Assembly: GCA_035772405.1 (NCBI GenBank)
Contig: JAYKKM010000027.1
Span: forward strand, 276,001 to 340,000
Length of the DNA stretch: 64,000 nucleotides
Source of the DNA: Chrysogorgia sp. JL179-B06
Lineage: Eukaryota; Cnidaria; Anthozoa; Scleralcyonacea; Chrysogorgiidae
Reading direction: 5' to 3'
The notes under the pieces are model-generated. The model saw only the letters and a list, made by a program, of their open reading frames with translations. It made no database searches and had not been told where the DNA came from. Shown piece after piece: positions 37,841-47,649 of this stretch. Numbering within the stretch: position 1 is the stretch's first letter; each line of letters begins with the position of its first letter. Position numbers and translations under genes: made by a program.

Positions 37841-38791
37841 ATGAGTCTAAACTATGGGTATGAGTCTGACGACCCTCACGATAAAATACTAAAGAGAACG
37901 AAAAGACATCTGGACGAAGATCCTAAATTAAGCGCGACCGGTGGAAGGATGTCTGGAATAATAGACATGCAAGGCTCAGCAATAAAAAACGTAGCAGACC
38001 CAGTCGATGACTCAGATGCTATCAATAAAAGAACTCTAGAGCAATCGCTATCAGGTTTCCTCAAGAGTCAGTCCTACAACATTGTGCTCGACTTCAACGT
38101 TAACACACACGTCTTGAAAAACACAGAATTTCACACCAATGGTTCAAACAAAGTGAAAGCCATTGGTGAAACAAGTAAATTAGTGCAAAACAACCCAACC
38201 TATGGTCCTATTATCGGCATCAGCAGTGTAAGCCAAAGTTTTCTATCACCTGTGTTAACACCAATCCCACTTGAGTCAGGTCTTCATTTTAACTGCCCGA
38301 GTATGCAGTGGTGTGATCTTTCCATTTTTGTTGTAGTGAGGTTACCTATGAGAACCGCTGGATCAAATTGGGAGACAATTATATCAAACGACGACGGTCA
38401 GTGGGATAAGTTCATAGGGTACAAGACTGGTATGACTAATGGACTCGCGTATGGTGGCAGCATCCCAGCAATGGAGAGCATATGCACTATTCCAAGTGGT
38501 GTTGACCTCACAAAAATGCATATGATATCAATACACTGGCAAATGAGCAATTCGCATGTCAGGGTCAATAACGTTAAGTCAACCGATTCAGACTTCATAG
38601 CGAATATGAAAAAGATAGGCACACCCTACGGAACGATTTTTGGAATACACCGACCAAGAGTACCACTCGCACCTTATGCGTACCCATCGTTGATAGAATT
38701 CTATGGTGTGAAAATTGTGAGTGGTTACATGGCAAACCGAGACATCATAATCATGGGTGGAGAAATGATGAAGGAATATGGTATAAAGTAA
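37841..38791 (+). CDS. Fiber-like attachment protein candidate (B)
   Basis: This is 316 aa and intact. The shaft-head motif GGRMSGIIDMQGSAIKNV is conserved. Most differences from A lie at residues 90-140 (TEFHTNGSNK, then GISSVSQSF), just before the putative knob. Confidence 0.6.
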   Translation: MSLNYGYESDDPHDKILKRTKRHLDEDPKLSATGGRMSGIIDMQGSAIKNVADPVDDSDAINKRTLEQSLSGFLKSQSYNIVLDFNVNTHVLKNTEFHTNGSNKVKAIGETSKLVQNNPTYGPIIGISSVSQSFLSPVLTPIPLESGLHFNCPSMQWCDLSIFVVVRLPMRTAGSNWETIISNDDGQWDKFIGYKTGMTNGLAYGGSIPAMESICTIPSGVDLTKMHMISIHWQMSNSHVRVNNVKSTDSDFIANMKKIGTPYGTIFGIHRPRVPLAPYAYPSLIEFYGVKIVSGYMANRDIIIMGGEMMKEYGIK

Positions 38792-38998
38792 ATGGGAGCA
38801 TGTATTTCGAGACCTCACGAAATATATAAGATAAATAAGACGACTGATCACATGTTCAAAGCTGGTGGGTCGTTTGGCCGCGGTGACGTGACTCTCGAGC
38901 TCCACGCTGAGATTGGTATGAGGTCTAAAAAGACTTACGGCAAACCTATTATGTTACCAGAGTCAGACACTGTGGGAGTGGTAGGAGACGTGACCTAA
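38792..38998 (+). CDS. Small acylated protein, 68 aa (B)
   Basis: It has the same MGACISRP start and length as in A, with one residue changed near the C-terminus (VVGDVT against VVEDVT). The TAAATG junction with the fiber-like gene is kept. Confidence 0.7.
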   Translation: MGACISRPHEIYKINKTTDHMFKAGGSFGRGDVTLELHAEIGMRSKKTYGKPIMLPESDTVGVVGDVT

Positions 38999-39004
38999 GT
39001 TAAA

Positions 39005-39136
39005 ATGGGTTGGTCTCAAAGATTTAGAGAGCTGGTTCATAACATTAGAAACTTTTTCAGGCGAAGCAAACCGAAGACTAATAAAACACATCTGATGCGT
39101 TGGTACACAACAAACCAGATCTATAAAAAAACCTAG
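39005..39136 (+). CDS. Small basic protein, 43 aa (B)
   Basis: It begins MGWSQRFRELVHNIRNFFRR and ends IYKKT. Compared with A, the N-terminal helix has two small compensating length changes, and the stop is earlier because an extra A shifts the last codons. THLMRWYTTNQIY is identical. Confidence 0.6.
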   Translation: MGWSQRFRELVHNIRNFFRRSKPKTNKTHLMRWYTTNQIYKKT

Positions 39137-39177
39137 CGCCCCCATCGAGTAGTTTTTTTGTGAGAGACTATATAGTG

Positions 39178-39945
39178 ATGACTTCCGCGATACTCCAACT
39201 ATTCGATTTCGACGGTCATCAAATCACGACGGTTAATCACAATGGTGACATATGGTTCAAAGCAAAAGAAGTCGCGAGCGCTCTAGGTTATGCTCGACCA
39301 AAAGATGCAGTTAACGATCATGTCGAACCTGACTGTAAAATAAAGATGGAACAAGCCTCGTTTATCAACGAACTTGGGGTCTACTCGTTGGTGTTCTCGA
39401 GTAAAATGGAGCGTGCGAAACACCTTGGAAGGTGGGTGCACTCAGAAGTCTTACCAAGCGTTAGAAAGGGTTTAGCTGACGTTGGTCTCAAACACAATCA
39501 GTTTAAAATGATCACTGAGTTCGATGTTCACACGAAAGTCGTTGGCTTTATTAGGAAATATTATCCAGAAGCTATTTTGATAGCTGCTTGTGGTGAAAAT
39601 CAAGACACCTCTGCGAAGAGAATAAATTCGTGGAAAAAAGGTTACCAACGTGGAACACCTGATTTAATCATCGCTAATGCAAACCGACAGCATAGCGGGC
39701 TTGTGATTGAGTTCAAGAATCCAGGTGGCACAGGCAAGACATCCAAAGAGCAAGACTCTCTTCTACTCAGATATAAGTCCGCTGGTTATCTAACATTGTT
39801 GTGTGACTCGTACGACGACGCTATTACTACAGTAATAAAATATTTCTTTGACGTTGGGTTTCAATGTTCCCAGTGTTTTCGTAAATTTAAAAATAAAGCA
39901 GCGTTAAGTAACCACGAGAGACATCACTGTGTGGTGCGCGACTAA
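39178..39945 (+). CDS. Bro-N / VRR-NUC-like / zinc-finger fusion (B)
   Basis: This is a 255-aa counterpart of the A gene with all three parts conserved (WFKAKEVASALGY; RGTPDLII and LVIEFKNPGG; CSQCFRKF...NHERHHC). The last residues (VVRD against KETF in A) differ because the roughly 190-bp A segment is absent. The frame is intact. Confidence 0.8.
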   Translation: MTSAILQLFDFDGHQITTVNHNGDIWFKAKEVASALGYARPKDAVNDHVEPDCKIKMEQASFINELGVYSLVFSSKMERAKHLGRWVHSEVLPSVRKGLADVGLKHNQFKMITEFDVHTKVVGFIRKYYPEAILIAACGENQDTSAKRINSWKKGYQRGTPDLIIANANRQHSGLVIEFKNPGGTGKTSKEQDSLLLRYKSAGYLTLLCDSYDDAITTVIKYFFDVGFQCSQCFRKFKNKAALSNHERHHCVVRD

Positions 39946-40039
39946 TTTTACGTGTGTGAAAAAAATGTTTCTATGAGACATTGGACGCTTCATGTGACCA
40001 ATGTATAAATTTAAAAAAGTGGGGTATCCGAGAACACCC

Positions 40040-40554
40040 TTAATTTTGTGTGGAAGGATGATGACGTCTGCACACTGCACGGTATTGCTCAGCACCACCA
40101 ACAAATGATGGCCCTGGGTTGTATCTCCAATTGAATGGCGCTTCAACAGTTGTTCCGCGAGTGTCGCGACAAACAGCGCAGTACGCTTTTAGAAATGTGA
40201 TGTCGTCCGCTACCGAGAACAGTGTGTCGAGCTCACCAAGTTTTTTTAAACGCTCCGTTGCTATGAGACCACAAATAATGACGTGAATGCCAGCTTTGAT
40301 GTACTCGTGAATAACTGGGAGTAGGTCAGAGTACCAATGGCCTTCATCAATTCCGATGACGTCGTAGCCAGCTAGCTCGAAAGAACTCGGGAGGTTGGTG
40401 ATTAACTTCACAGGTAAACTGTCTGATCCAACAACAATGGTCTGACGATGTGTGGAGAACGCGTGGTCAGTTCGCCTAGTGTCACCTGTCATGTTCATGT
40501 AAAGGACTCTAAGCCCTGACTTACTTAACGCAACTAACCTGCGAAGAGTCTCTG
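40040..40554 (-). pseudogene. tdk: Thymidine kinase of B, C-terminal part
   Basis: This contains the TDHAFSTHRQTIVVGSDSLP region, IGIDEGHWYSDL and the C-terminal zinc residues. It is cut at 40554 by insertion C. Together with 45107-45164 it accounts for exactly 573 nt, the same length as the intact A gene, so the insertion is the only length change. Confidence 0.92.
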
Positions 40555-40574
40555 CACAGTAATTTTAGTAGAGC

Positions 40575-40825
40575 CATTTTGGCCCCCAAAATGGGGCCAA
40601 AATTTTGACCCTGAGGTGGCCCCCATTAATAGGGCCGTTTTGGCCCCCTTGCACTAGGGCCAATTTTGGCCCTTATTTTGGGGCTGTTTTGGTCCTTTTT
40701 CTAGGGCTGTTTTGACCCAAGATGGCACCATTTTTAGAGGGCTGTTTTGGCCCCCTTGCACTAGGGCCAATTGTGGCTCTTATTTTGGGCTGTTTTGGCA
40801 CCCATAAAATAGCATTATTTTGTAC
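40575..40825 (+). repeat. Left subterminal TTTTGGCCCC array of C
   Basis: Units such as GGGCTGTTTTGGCCCC and CTTGCACTAGGGCCAATT recur six to eight times after the left terminus. They are the inverse of the array at the right end. Confidence 0.8.
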
Positions 40826-42636
40826 CCTTTTTTGAATAGTTTTAGTCATCAGGATCTGTTTTACAGGGCCATCTTAAAAACTAAAAACAGTGATAATTTA
40901 TGCTGGAGGGCTGTCCTAATTGAGGGGCTGTCTTAGCAGGCTATGCTATGACCCACAAATGTATCATTAGAAAGCGTTTCGTTTACCTGAGCCTCCCCAA
41001 AAAACTGATCCTTGTACAATAATTAGTAGAACAAGTAACAAATATATTGTATTTCAAATCACAACAACTGTATTACATAAAAACTAATGTAGAGGGAAAA
41101 AAGATGGCCTCCTACTACTTTACAGTCCTGAAAAAACAGGATTTTTCTTGCACAACATTTAACCTATTTTATATACAACTATATATACAAGTAATTCATA
41201 TATTTATTACTGTATATACATGACAAAATTATCGCATTCTAATTGGTGGAGAGGAGTGCAATTATTTTGTTAATTGCACTGCAATTAATGAAAAGAGATA
41301 AGATACTGGGAACAAGTTTGAGAATAAAATTCAAAATGGTGGTTATTATATACTGGAACGTTTTCCAGTTTTCCACTACTTGTCATACACAAATATAACT
41401 CAAGTCACAAAACATTGTGATTTTTAAGTCATGTCATGTATATAATAAACAAGTAAGCATATGATTTTGCTTGTGAAATTAAGAATTTACACTATGCATG
41501 ATATTTGAAAAGTATGCCAAATAGCATTGCCTATCGGCTCATGCAATTTTGGCACAATTTTCAAATATCTACTTGTAGAGTAAATCCTTAATTGCACTTG
41601 CTATCATGATTACCTAAATTAATAATAACATAACTAATGCATCGTTATTTTTTTAAAAGATTCCAACTACTTTACATTTGTAAGTACACCAATAATGGTC
41701 TTGACTGAAACAGGACATTTTCTGGCAAATTCCCATTAACACCATGTCCAGAAAACAGTAAATGTTTTTACCTATTTTGTGTTCCACATTATAAGGTTGA
41801 TACACTGCTAGCAACATTTTTTGCTAGCAACAGGATTTGTTCTTTAACCACATTGTCCAATGACTGCTCATCCTGTAATTAAAAGCCATATATTCAGTTA
41901 GATATCAGTCTTATACAAGAAAAGGTAACAAACAGAACCTGGAAAGAAGCATTTATAGGTGCTGGTCATTTTAAAAATGCACAACATTGGTAGTGACATG
42001 AGGCCAAGTTGATCAAGTAGAAGTTATCTACCCAATTTGAACCAGGAAATATTGATGAACTCGGCCTCAGTCTCTACCAATACTGTGTGTTTTGAATAAC
42101 TTGTCTCCTGTAATTAATCCCCTAGTAGTGATCTCCCTGAGAACTCCTAGGGATATTAAATTAGTGCCAGTACATATTGTTACAGTACCGGTAATACTAG
42201 TGATTAAGAACTCAATGGGAACCTTGTCATTATGTATCTTAGGTAGCAGTATACATATATAAAGTAAATGGTTTGAACCTAGGAGTATCATAAGATGTGT
42301 GAAATTGATCGTCCAGGTTGTTGTAGTCTTGAGAAAGACTGTTGTTGGTGACTGACGTTTCGACGGCCATCTTCATATTCACACACATATACAAACATAC
42401 TGTATACTATATCCATGGTTGAATTAACAGAGTGCTATATGCATATAACACATTGGTTAGGTGCAATATGAAATCTCTCTCTAAATTACAGTGGGAAATT
42501 GCATATAATTTCCCCAAACTAATTAACCAAACACTGTGTAATCAATTGAACTGCACGACCGGCAAAATACACGAGCGCACTAACCAACTGGACTATGGTA
42601 GCTTGGCAACATATTCATTATATACAATGGTGGAAA

Positions 42637-43128
42637 TGCCAATGAAGTGAATGGGTTTATTACCGAGAATATTTGGCATTTATTCCCAATGAATAGTGTA
42701 TTGAAAGGAAAATTGTGAGTGTGAATATAAATTAATTTTATAAATAGATAGATAGAGTAAATATTTATTCAGGATAAAACACTTCAGAATTTACAATATT
42801 CTGTTGCAACTAATTATTCAGGATAAAACGCTTCAGAATTTACAATATTCTGTTGTCAATGTCTATCAATATTCGAAGTGGAAAATAATATGCTGTAATT
42901 ACTGATTACAGTATACAGTATTATTAGTATAAATATAATATAAATTTTGATTATATAATAGCAATTTTATAATATTAATATAATATACATTTTGATGGGT
43001 TTGATTCCAGACAGAAGCCCGAGAAAGTCTTATAGTTGCAGGGTTCCAGTCTTAATCCAATTAATGGAGTGTAAATGCCAAATATTCTCAGTAAAATATC
43101 CATTCACTTCATCGGCATAGCACATCAT
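42637..43128. mobile_element. MITE-like inverted repeat, about 490 bp, inside C
   Basis: The arm GCCAATGAAGTGAATGG ... GAGAATATTTGGCATTTA (42637-42696) is repeated in inverse near 43070-43128 (TAAATGCCAAATATTCTC ... CCATTCACTTCATCGGC). The arms are about 60 bp and the centre is AT-rich. This is an element nested in C. Confidence 0.7.
42765..42856 (+). repeat. Direct duplication of about 46 bp
   Basis: ATTCAGGATAAAACACTTCAG with AATTTACAATATTCTGTTG occurs twice in tandem with one base changed. Confidence 0.8.
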
Positions 43129-44258
43129 ATATGATATAATACTGAACTTGTTGGCAAGTTCCTGTCAAGGGCCTCCATAGTTTAGTCAGTTGGGGCACTG
43201 ACCAGTTCATAATTTCTCAGGGTTCTGGCTTTGATTTCCAGCCAGAAGGCCTTGAAGTTGGATTTTTCACAACCCATCTTAGTTCAGTGTCAACACTTTC
43301 ATAATCAAGTGCCAACCAGATACCATTTTCTCTTCAAGATCATATAAACAGTAATGGTGCACTTTCCTTCAGGGTTTTAACTGACTCATAAGATCTTTGT
43401 CAGCAAAAAAGCTGTTTTACTTATAAAGGTCTTATGAGCACCTGACGAAAGCGGATCAATATAATGTTTCATTCTGTTCTTCATTAAAATACAAACAGCG
43501 ACTCACTCGACGAATATACAATGGCGCCCACTGGTGCATGAAATACAGACTTATAAAGTATTATTAAACACTAAGAGAGCATTAGATTATCGCCAAAGTC
43601 GTGAACAATTTGTATACAACTCACCAGTGATAGCAATGACGCGTCCAAAATACGCTTTCCAGCCACCTTTAGGCGGTTTGGACACCAGGTTTGCCAAACA
43701 ACAGTCAGTCAACACAATGCCTTCTTTCTTCGTATTAACGAGAATACTCTTTATATCCCGAACGAAATCTTCAGTGAGCATAGTCGTCTCGTTAATATAA
43801 ATCCAGTAGATAAACACGTATTACATCTCGCTTCTAGATATGTTTCATACGTCAAATAAAGTTTTAAAGTTGTATATAAAAGCTTCTCTTCGAAGATTAG
43901 ATGTTTCCCTTGCGAGTTGCGAAGAATACGAAATATGCGCCATAACACACGTGTCACTCCGATCACGTGCTATGTTAGGGAATAAGTACCGGTGGTATTT
44001 TGATACCATTTTCCAAAATGCGAGAGGATTTCAGTATTATTAATGGTAGTTTATTTCATTATTGAACGTGATTGTGTGGTTATCAAAAAATCCCAAACTA
44101 CAATATGCATGCTCTACGTTGGAAGTGAAATTTAATCAAATTCAATAATTTTCGTGCGTTGCGTATGTCGGGTAGGACGATTAACCCGGTCCATCGGCAT
44201 ATTTGTTCCCAGACCCAATTAGTCACGGCCACATATAGCCAACATGGCGGATTCCTGG

Positions 44259-44345
44259 TATCAGATACAAATATCTAATAGACCAGTATTTATTTAAAGC
44301 AAATATCAGATACAAATATCTAATAGACCAGTATTTATTGATTTA
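44259..44345 (+). repeat. Direct duplication of about 44 bp
   Basis: ATCAGATACAAATATCTAAT with AGACCAGTATTTATT occurs twice in tandem. Confidence 0.8.
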
Positions 44346-44444
44346 TTTTATTTACAAGATTTGCCAGACGATAAACACATACAAGATGAAAAAGCTATAG
44401 TGAATGACAAATAAATTGACAAATAAATATACAGCCGGAGACTT

Positions 44445-45095
44445 GACCCCTGACCCCAAACAGCCCATGTTCGAAAAATCCAAAATGTCTTTCTGGCACA
44501 CTGAAGACGTACTGTATGAGATACTTAGAACTGTTTGCCTTGTCGGTACAGCTCATGTATGTTTGTTCTGTTTTGGCCCCTATTATTGTTCTGTTTTGGC
44601 CCCAATAGGGGCCAAAACAGCTTGGCCCTAATAGGGGCCAAAACAGCCCATGTTTCAAAAATCCAAAATGGCTCGAAAAGTAGGGGGCCGATATAGCCCT
44701 TGAGGTACTGAAACAGCCCTTGAGATTTGTTTTGGCCCCTGCTTGGGGCTGTTTGAAAAAGCCAAAATGAGCCAAAATGTCTTGCCAGCACGCTGCAGTA
44801 ATGTGCGACATAAGGTATACAGCAAAGAACTGTGCGCCTTGTTAGTAAAACCCATGCTTGTTCTGTTTTGGCCCTAATAGGTTCCAAAATAGCCCATGTT
44901 TCAGAAATCCAAAATGGCTCTGTGGGGCCAAAACGCTTCCTACTTGGCCAAAACAGCCCTTAAAATAGGGGCTGATGTAGCTCCTGAGGTACTGAAACAG
45001 CCCTTGTGTTCTGTTTTGGCTACTGCTTGGGGCCAAAATGGCCCTTGTTTGTAAAAGCCAAAATGGCTCCTAGGGGCCAAATTGGCTCTCTTAAA
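44445..45095 (+). repeat. Right subterminal GGGGCCAAAACAGCCC array of C
   Basis: There are many units of GGGGCCAAAACAGCCC, AATCCAAAATGGCTC and CCCTTGAGGTACTGAAACAG. At least two longer segments (near 44640-44740 and 44890-45010) are repeated. It is inverted relative to the left array, as expected for transposase-binding arrays. Confidence 0.8.
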
Positions 45096-45106
45096 ATTAC
45101 TGTGTG

Positions 45107-45164
45107 TTGTTTTTCCTGCAAACATGGGACCAATCACGATTTCTAGTTTACCAACTTTCTTCAT
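45107..45164 (-). pseudogene. tdk: Thymidine kinase of B, N-terminal part
   Basis: This holds the start codon and the Walker A region (GPMFAGKTT), continuing at 40554 on the far side of insertion C. The second TG of the target duplication is at 45105-45106. Confidence 0.92.
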
Positions 45165-45192
45165 GGTTACTATACCTCCAGAGAAATATTTT

Positions 45193-45882
45193 TTATTGTG
45201 GTGGTAACCGTCGTTCGTTGTCAAATAGTCGCTTAAGCTCTAAGTTTCTAAGATGGGACTGCGAGCTCTCATGTCTCAAGCGATGTGTTGAACTACGGAT
45301 GCTCGTACCACATGGGAAGCACATGTGCGCCTCTACACCACTCATAGAATACTCGTGGGCAAATGACCTTATGTGGTCGTCGATGTCGCCCGCACTCAGT
45401 ATATCGCAACACCCCATCACACAAGCGTTAACGTCGCGGTTCGCGGCGAGCTCTAGCCACGCTTCGATTTTGGTTGGGCATGGTTTCCATAGAACGATCG
45501 CTACGAACACTTCGAGGAAGTTACCGAGTAATGTAGCGGTGGACTCACGAGGGTTGTCCAAGTAGACACCACCTACTAACATAAGGTATTTGAATGGTGA
45601 GTAACACCGCACAGGGATCACTCTAGCTAAGCTGTCAGCCAACCTGTTGGCTTCATCTTTTTGAAGATTGATCCAAGCGGTGTGGATAGCCTTCGTAAAG
45701 TAAACCCAATAACTGCCTTGTACTAACAACCCTTCGCCTCTGGGGTCGAACAATTTGTAGATTGACAAGTACTCTTTTAAGACGTCGGGTCCAGAGGCGT
45801 CTTGTGGGATAGACACGTTGATAAAGTCACTTCCCCGCATGTAGACAAGATCTGCTTCGCTAACTTCTCGGGCTTGAGTCAT
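45193..45882 (-). CDS. Zinc-finger-like protein, 229 aa (B)
   Basis: This is the counterpart of the A 246-aa protein. It keeps both Cys/His clusters (CVMGCCDILSAGDIDDHIRS-type, and CFPCGTSIRSSTHRLRHESSQSH) but is clearly diverged in the N-terminal half and ends earlier, so it no longer overlaps TK. It is among the fastest-changing genes between the two elements, which suggests relaxed or diversifying selection. Confidence 0.65.
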   Translation of the reverse strand: MTQAREVSEADLVYMRGSDFINVSIPQDASGPDVLKEYLSIYKLFDPRGEGLLVQGSYWVYFTKAIHTAWINLQKDEANRLADSLARVIPVRCYSPFKYLMLVGGVYLDNPRESTATLLGNFLEVFVAIVLWKPCPTKIEAWLELAANRDVNACVMGCCDILSAGDIDDHIRSFAHEYSMSGVEAHMCFPCGTSIRSSTHRLRHESSQSHLRNLELKRLFDNERRLPPQ

Positions 45883-46014
45883 TATACTATACCTTCAGAG
45901 AAAAATCCTAATTTTTTAGTGCGTTTGGTCTGGAACTGTGAGGTCAACTGCGAGACATCTGTGAGACAACTGTGAGGTCAACTGTGAGTAAGATAACACG
46001 TGATAGTGTATTAG
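45883..46014. promoter_or_regulatory. Divergent promoter with ACTGTGAG repeats (B)
   Basis: Five octamers (ACTGTGAG, ACTGCGAG, TCTGTGAG, ACTGTGAG, ACTGTGAG) occupy 45931-45989 at 11-13-bp spacing, one more than in A. The CACGTG box follows in the same place. Confidence 0.6.
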
Positions 46015-46362
46015 ATGGCTGAGGACCCACAGACGGCTGCTGAAGCAAAGATCACAGCTGACGTGAAAAGTGTTAAGGTGAAGGACCCAAAGCGTGTCGC
46101 TGCTGGTAAAAAGTTGGCTGAGATATCGAAAGCTGCGAAAGAAAAGAAAATGCGTGAAATGATAGTCAACGAAGAACAGGGTGCTGAGTGGAGCTATGGT
46201 TATATTGTTGGAACACTTGGTGTTATCATTGCTGCTGCTTCGTTATGGTACACAATTAGCAGTGAAAGAGAAACACGATTAGAACCTGTGAGCACTGCAG
46301 CAGCACCCACGTCAGAAAGTCATAGAACTCGTCGTCCAACACTCGACACATTTGATTCTTGA
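46015..46362 (+). CDS. Small membrane protein, 115 aa (B)
   Basis: It has the Lys/Ala-rich N-terminal half and a single helix WSYGYIVGTLGVIIAAASLWYTI, intact. The tail after the helix is two residues longer than in A and has diverged (AAAPTSESHRTRR). Confidence 0.75.
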   Translation: MAEDPQTAAEAKITADVKSVKVKDPKRVAAGKKLAEISKAAKEKKMREMIVNEEQGAEWSYGYIVGTLGVIIAAASLWYTISSERETRLEPVSTAAAPTSESHRTRRPTLDTFDS

Positions 46363-46377
46363 ACAAAACACACTACA

Positions 46378-46620
46378 ATGTATATGGCTGCGATCGATCG
46401 AAAAGAACTTATGAACGAATTGTACGATGCGCTACTTGTCACGACTGGTGCTGTGGCAGTGAGTATGATTTCTAAAAGGGCTTTGGGAGAACCATTGGGA
46501 ACACCAGAGACAGTGAAAGGCATAGTGAAACTTGCTGCGGCTGTTGGTGCAGGAACGCTGTTAGTAAAATGGGTGCAATCGAAAAAGTGGATACCGACAG
46601 ATCCATTCAAATCAACGTAA
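46378..46620 (+). CDS. Small membrane protein, 80 aa (B)
   Basis: It has the same length and layout as the A copy (GEPLGTPE, GTLLVKW, PTDPFKST), with four conservative changes. Intact. Confidence 0.75.
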   Translation: MYMAAIDRKELMNELYDALLVTTGAVAVSMISKRALGEPLGTPETVKGIVKLAAAVGAGTLLVKWVQSKKWIPTDPFKST

Positions 46621-46629
46621 GTTACAGTA

Positions 46630-47049
46630 ATGGCGAGTGTTGTGGCTGGAGGGATATTTAATGCAGTGGCTTTTGCAGGCGCCGGTTTTATGTTTTCGAA
46701 GTTTAATCACACATGCTATGAAGCTGAGATGAAAAGACACAACCATGCGTTGGAACAGTTAGCCAGTGCGAAAGAAGTGTGGTATGAAAACGAAGTCGCC
46801 AAGAAAGATCAGATTCAACGTTTGCGACAACAGCTCTCAGACGCTAATGCTGACATCAATGACACAAACCACGCGTTGGAAGAACTTAGAAGTGTAATGA
46901 CCATACAGTACAGCGGACGAGTGTTCACTGACCTCCCGAAGATTGCGGATTACTACCAACCGAGTGCGGAAATGAAGGATTATCAACTATTGTTTGTTAG
47001 CGCGTTAGGTTTGGGTAGTGGAGTAGTGGTGTGGGTATTGGTTCGATAA
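46630..47049 (+). CDS. Coiled-coil membrane protein, 139 aa (B)
   Basis: It is intact, with two hydrophobic ends around the coiled coil KDQIQRLRQQLSDANAD. It lies 10 bp after the preceding gene rather than 4 bp as in A. Confidence 0.75.
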   Translation: MASVVAGGIFNAVAFAGAGFMFSKFNHTCYEAEMKRHNHALEQLASAKEVWYENEVAKKDQIQRLRQQLSDANADINDTNHALEELRSVMTIQYSGRVFTDLPKIADYYQPSAEMKDYQLLFVSALGLGSGVVVWVLVR

Positions 47050-47073
47050 AAAAATGTTGGAGTAGTATAAGTG

Positions 47074-47637
47074 ATGGACAAACTTATGAGGCAGATGAGC
47101 TATGGCTACACAATTGACGAGATCGCAAATGAGACGCAAATTGAGTGTGGAGACACCTCCAGGCTTTACTACTGCTCGGATTGTGACGTTGTGAAAAACA
47201 TGACTGAGTGCGGCGGGTACGCGTGTCCAAAGTGTGGCGACATCGAATGGGGTTACACTCAGAGTTATAGTGACACGAGACTCACACGACTAAAAAGCGT
47301 TCACAAACGGTCTTGGTGGATGGGGAGGAGACTACGAAACATTGTGAAGGGTGAACACCTTGAGTTGATAAAAGAGGACTTCTTGAAAGTCGTCAATGTG
47401 TTGTACTCATGCAATTTGATAAAGGGTAGAAACGTTAGCAGATATGGATACTACATTATTGGGTTGTGTCATAGAAGACAACTCAAAACGCTCGAAAGGG
47501 TGCCAGACCTTAAAGATGGAAAAGTGAAAGAGAAGTTTGACGATAATCTGTTTGGGGTAGTGTACTCAAAGTTGGGATGGTGTGAAAGTGGTGATCGCTA
47601 TTACAACGAGTGGCTCAGGAAAAAAAAACAAGTGTAG
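47074..47637 (+). CDS. Zinc-ribbon protein, possibly VLTF3-like (B)
   Basis: This is 187 aa from the ATG at 47074. It shows YYCSDCDVVKNMTECGGYACPKCGD at about residues 31-55, a zinc ribbon with two CxxC pairs. A helical domain follows: SVHKRSWWMGRRLRNIVKG, then ELIKEDFLKVVNVLY, then VSRYGYYIIGLCHRRQL. A zinc ribbon followed by such a helical domain resembles the poxvirus-type late transcription factor VLTF3. That match is by pattern only. If right, it would drive late capsid gene transcription. It lies just before the polymerase gene. This is the intact reference for the broken A copy. Confidence 0.6.
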   Translation: MDKLMRQMSYGYTIDEIANETQIECGDTSRLYYCSDCDVVKNMTECGGYACPKCGDIEWGYTQSYSDTRLTRLKSVHKRSWWMGRRLRNIVKGEHLELIKEDFLKVVNVLYSCNLIKGRNVSRYGYYIIGLCHRRQLKTLERVPDLKDGKVKEKFDDNLFGVVYSKLGWCESGDRYYNEWLRKKKQV

Positions 47638-47649
47638 TATATAGAAGCC

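Larger units (their letters stand above)
41000..44430. other. Interior of element C, no supported gene
   Basis: This is AT-rich sequence without a convincing gene. An 83-codon minus-strand frame near 43600-43800 is not recognisable. Smaller structures (42637-43128, 42765-42856, 44259-44345) are listed separately. Confidence 0.45.
40555..45104. mobile_element. Insertion C: 4,550-bp non-autonomous DNA transposon in B TK
   Basis: The ends are CACAGTAATTTTA and its complement TAAAATTACTGTG, flanked by a TG dinucleotide on each side. The A thymidine kinase gives the empty site (CTCTGTTGTTT), with a single TG. The ends carry arrays of GGGGCCAAAACAGCCC-type units in inverted orientation. No transposase frame is evident. 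CACxG termini, large subterminal arrays and a 2-bp duplication point towards the CACTA/EnSpm group, but the assignment is weak. Confidence 0.85.

Noticed and set aside
43534..43817. Overlapping open frames in element C as a possible transposase
   Set aside because: Both strands are open with no recognised motif, and the length is too short for a transposase.
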